From the NCBI RefSeq assembly GCF_016786325.1, contig NZ_JADWYU010000101.1:1-64000 (forward strand): DNA of 64,000 bases, written 5' to 3'. This document shows, in pieces, positions 62,836 through 64,000 of the stretch; positions within the stretch are counted from its first letter, which is position 1; each line of letters opens with the position of its first letter. The DNA comes from Frankia nepalensis (GTDB lineage Bacteria; Actinomycetota; Actinomycetes; Frankiales; Frankiaceae). Below the pieces are notes generated by a model, which searched no databases, was not told the origin of the DNA, and was given only the letters and a program-made list of their open reading frames with translations. Made by a program: the position numbers and the translations under genes.

Positions 62836-64000
62836 CCCGCGGGGCGGGCCGGCCCCGGCGGCCCGGGCCGGGCGGCCGCGGATCGCGATCGTCGGGCCGA
62901 CTCATCCCTACAAGGGCGGGATCGCGCAGCACACCACCGAGCTCGCGCACCGGCTTGCCCGGCGCGGCCACGACGTGTGGATCGAATCCTGGTCCGCGCA
63001 GTACCCCGCCAGGCTGTACCCGGGCCAGCAGCGGGTCGACGCGCCCGAGATGGAGCCGTTCCCGGCCACCGGCTACCCGCTGTCGTGGTGGCGCCCCGAC
63101 GGCTGGGTGCGCCTCGGCCGCCGGCTGCGCCGCCGCGCCGACGCGGTCGTCGTCGTGGTGGTCACGCCCATCCAGGCCCCGGCCTACCTCGGCATCCTCG
63201 CCGGGCTGGGCCGCGCCGGCCGGCGGGCGGCCGGGCCGGCGGTGCTCGCCCTGTGTCACAACGTGCTGCCGCACGAGCGCCGGCGCCTCGACGAGCCGCT
63301 GATCAGGGCCGTGCTGCGCCGCGCCGGCGCCGTGCTCGTCCACACCGACGCCGAGGCCACCCGCGCCGCCGCGCTGACCGCCGCCCCCGTGCGCGTCGCC
63401 GCGATGGCGCCGCACCTGTGGACCGCCCCGAGCCGCCGGGTCCACGCCGCGGACGCGCCGGCGGCGCCGGACCGGGCAGGCGAACCGGCGGGCCAGGCGA
63501 CGGGCGAGGCGACAAGCGCGCTGGGCGGCCCGAGGCGACGGTTGCTGTTCTTCGGGCTGGTGCGGCCGTACAAGGGGCTGGACGTGCTGCTGCGGGCGCT
63601 GGCCGCCGGGCCGCCGGACGTCGCGCTGACCGTCGCCGGCGAGTTCTGGGGCGGCCAGGAGGCGACCCAGGCGCTCGTCGCCGAGCTCGGCCTCGCCGAC
63701 CGGGTGGAGCTGCGCCCCGGCTACGTCGACGCCGCCGACGTGCCCGCCCTGTTCGCCGCCGCGGACGCGCTGGTGCTGCCCTACCGCGCCGGCACCGCGT
63801 CGCAGAACGTCGATCTCGCGCACCTGCACGGTCTGCCGGTCGTCGCCACCTCCGTCGGCACGCTGCCCGCGGCCGTCTCGGACGGGGTGGACGGGCTGCT
63901 GGTCCCGCCGGGCGACCCGGCGGCGCTGGCCGCGGCGCTGCGCCGGCTGTACGAGCCGGGGGTGCTCACGGCGCTGGCCGCGAAGGTGCGCCCGCCGGAC
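62822..64000 (+). CDS. Family 4 glycosyltransferase (3' end outside window)
   Basis: At least 393 residues from GTG 62822, overlapping the previous stop by 14 bp; the frame is open at the window edge. N-terminal domain: IAIVGPTHPYKGGIAQHTTE with LAHRLARRGHDVWIESW, then VVVVVVTPIQAPAYLGILAG and ALCHNVLPHERRRLDEPL. The donor domain has LLFFGLVRPYKGLDVLLRAL, LTVAGEFWGGQEATQALVAE, ADALVLPYRAGTASQNVDLA and HLHGLPVVATSVGTLPAAVS with DGVDGLLVPPGDP. The usual EX7E is replaced by a region around SQNVDLAHLHG, as in some GT4 subfamilies. Forms an operon with the GT2 gene and presumably with genes beyond the window. Confidence 0.9.
   Translation, partial: MAVPDPRGGPAPAARAGRPRIAIVGPTHPYKGGIAQHTTELAHRLARRGHDVWIESWSAQYPARLYPGQQRVDAPEMEPFPATGYPLSWWRPDGWVRLGRRLRRRADAVVVVVVTPIQAPAYLGILAGLGRAGRRAAGPAVLALCHNVLPHERRRLDEPLIRAVLRRAGAVLVHTDAEATRAAALTAAPVRVAAMAPHLWTAPSRRVHAADAPAAPDRAGEPAGQATGEATSALGGPRRRLLFFGLVRPYKGLDVLLRALAAGPPDVALTVAGEFWGGQEATQALVAELGLADRVELRPGYVDAADVPALFAAADALVLPYRAGTASQNVDLAHLHGLPVVATSVGTLPAAVSDGVDGLLVPPGDPAALAAALRRLYEPGVLTALAAKVRPPD

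Overview
The window is about 64 kb of very GC-rich DNA with GTG/TTG starts, GGAGG-type ribosome sites and open frames on nearly every strand. Gene content (tandem LytR-CpsA-Psr proteins, an ECF42-type sigma factor, a TIGR03089 protein, DUF2142-type membrane proteins, an actinobacterial Ser/Thr kinase) points to an actinomycete, most likely a Frankia-type organism. That placement is inferred from gene content and style, not from a marker gene. No rRNA, tRNA, CRISPR array, prophage or complete insertion sequence was recognised.

Layout. 1-7 kb: 3' end of a biotin-protein ligase gene, a PH-domain membrane protein, three paralogous membrane-anchored four-cysteine proteins, a GtrA protein and a beta-carbonic anhydrase. 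7-18 kb: a TIGR03089 protein, three tandem LCP (glycopolymer-peptidoglycan ligase family) genes, a DUF2142-type membrane protein and dTDP-4-dehydrorhamnose reductase. 18-39 kb: methionyl-tRNA synthetase, a TetR regulator with two DHA2-type drug exporters sharing a direct-repeat operator, two polytopic GT-C-like membrane proteins, a beta-hydroxyacid dehydrogenase, a YaaA protein, a TetR/peroxiredoxin-like divergent pair around a perfect 19-bp palindrome, an ECF42 sigma factor with its DGPF/YCII partner, a HAF-repeat lipoprotein and a third exporter. 39-54.6 kb: a polysaccharide locus with a separate GT4 gene, then a translationally coupled minus-strand operon (ABC permease, ABC ATPase, GT2, giant GT4), and a divergent coupled pair (COG5610-type HAD protein, methyltransferase-like coiled-coil protein). 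54.6-64 kb: a WD40 Ser/Thr kinase, another DUF2142-type protein, a hexapeptide acyltransferase, a dolichyl-phosphate-mannose-synthase-like GT2, and a GT4 running off the window.

Much of the window fits one theme: making sugars (RmlD), assembling and decorating a surface glycan (GT2, GT4, GT-C, acyltransferase, methyltransferase-like), exporting it (ABC pair) and attaching it to the wall (LCP). The physical grouping is seen; the functional linkage is inference.

The most unusual layer is repetitive DNA. A modular hairpin repeat (core stem GATCGGC/GCCGATC or the covarying GATCCGC/GCGGATC) occurs at six sites, several inside open reading frames of polysaccharide genes. A 253-254 bp element with terminal inverted repeats occurs twice. 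Other compact signals are a shared promoter-like box upstream of two LCP genes at nearly identical distance, operator repeats for two TetR regulators, an ECF42-type promoter, and several coding minisatellites.
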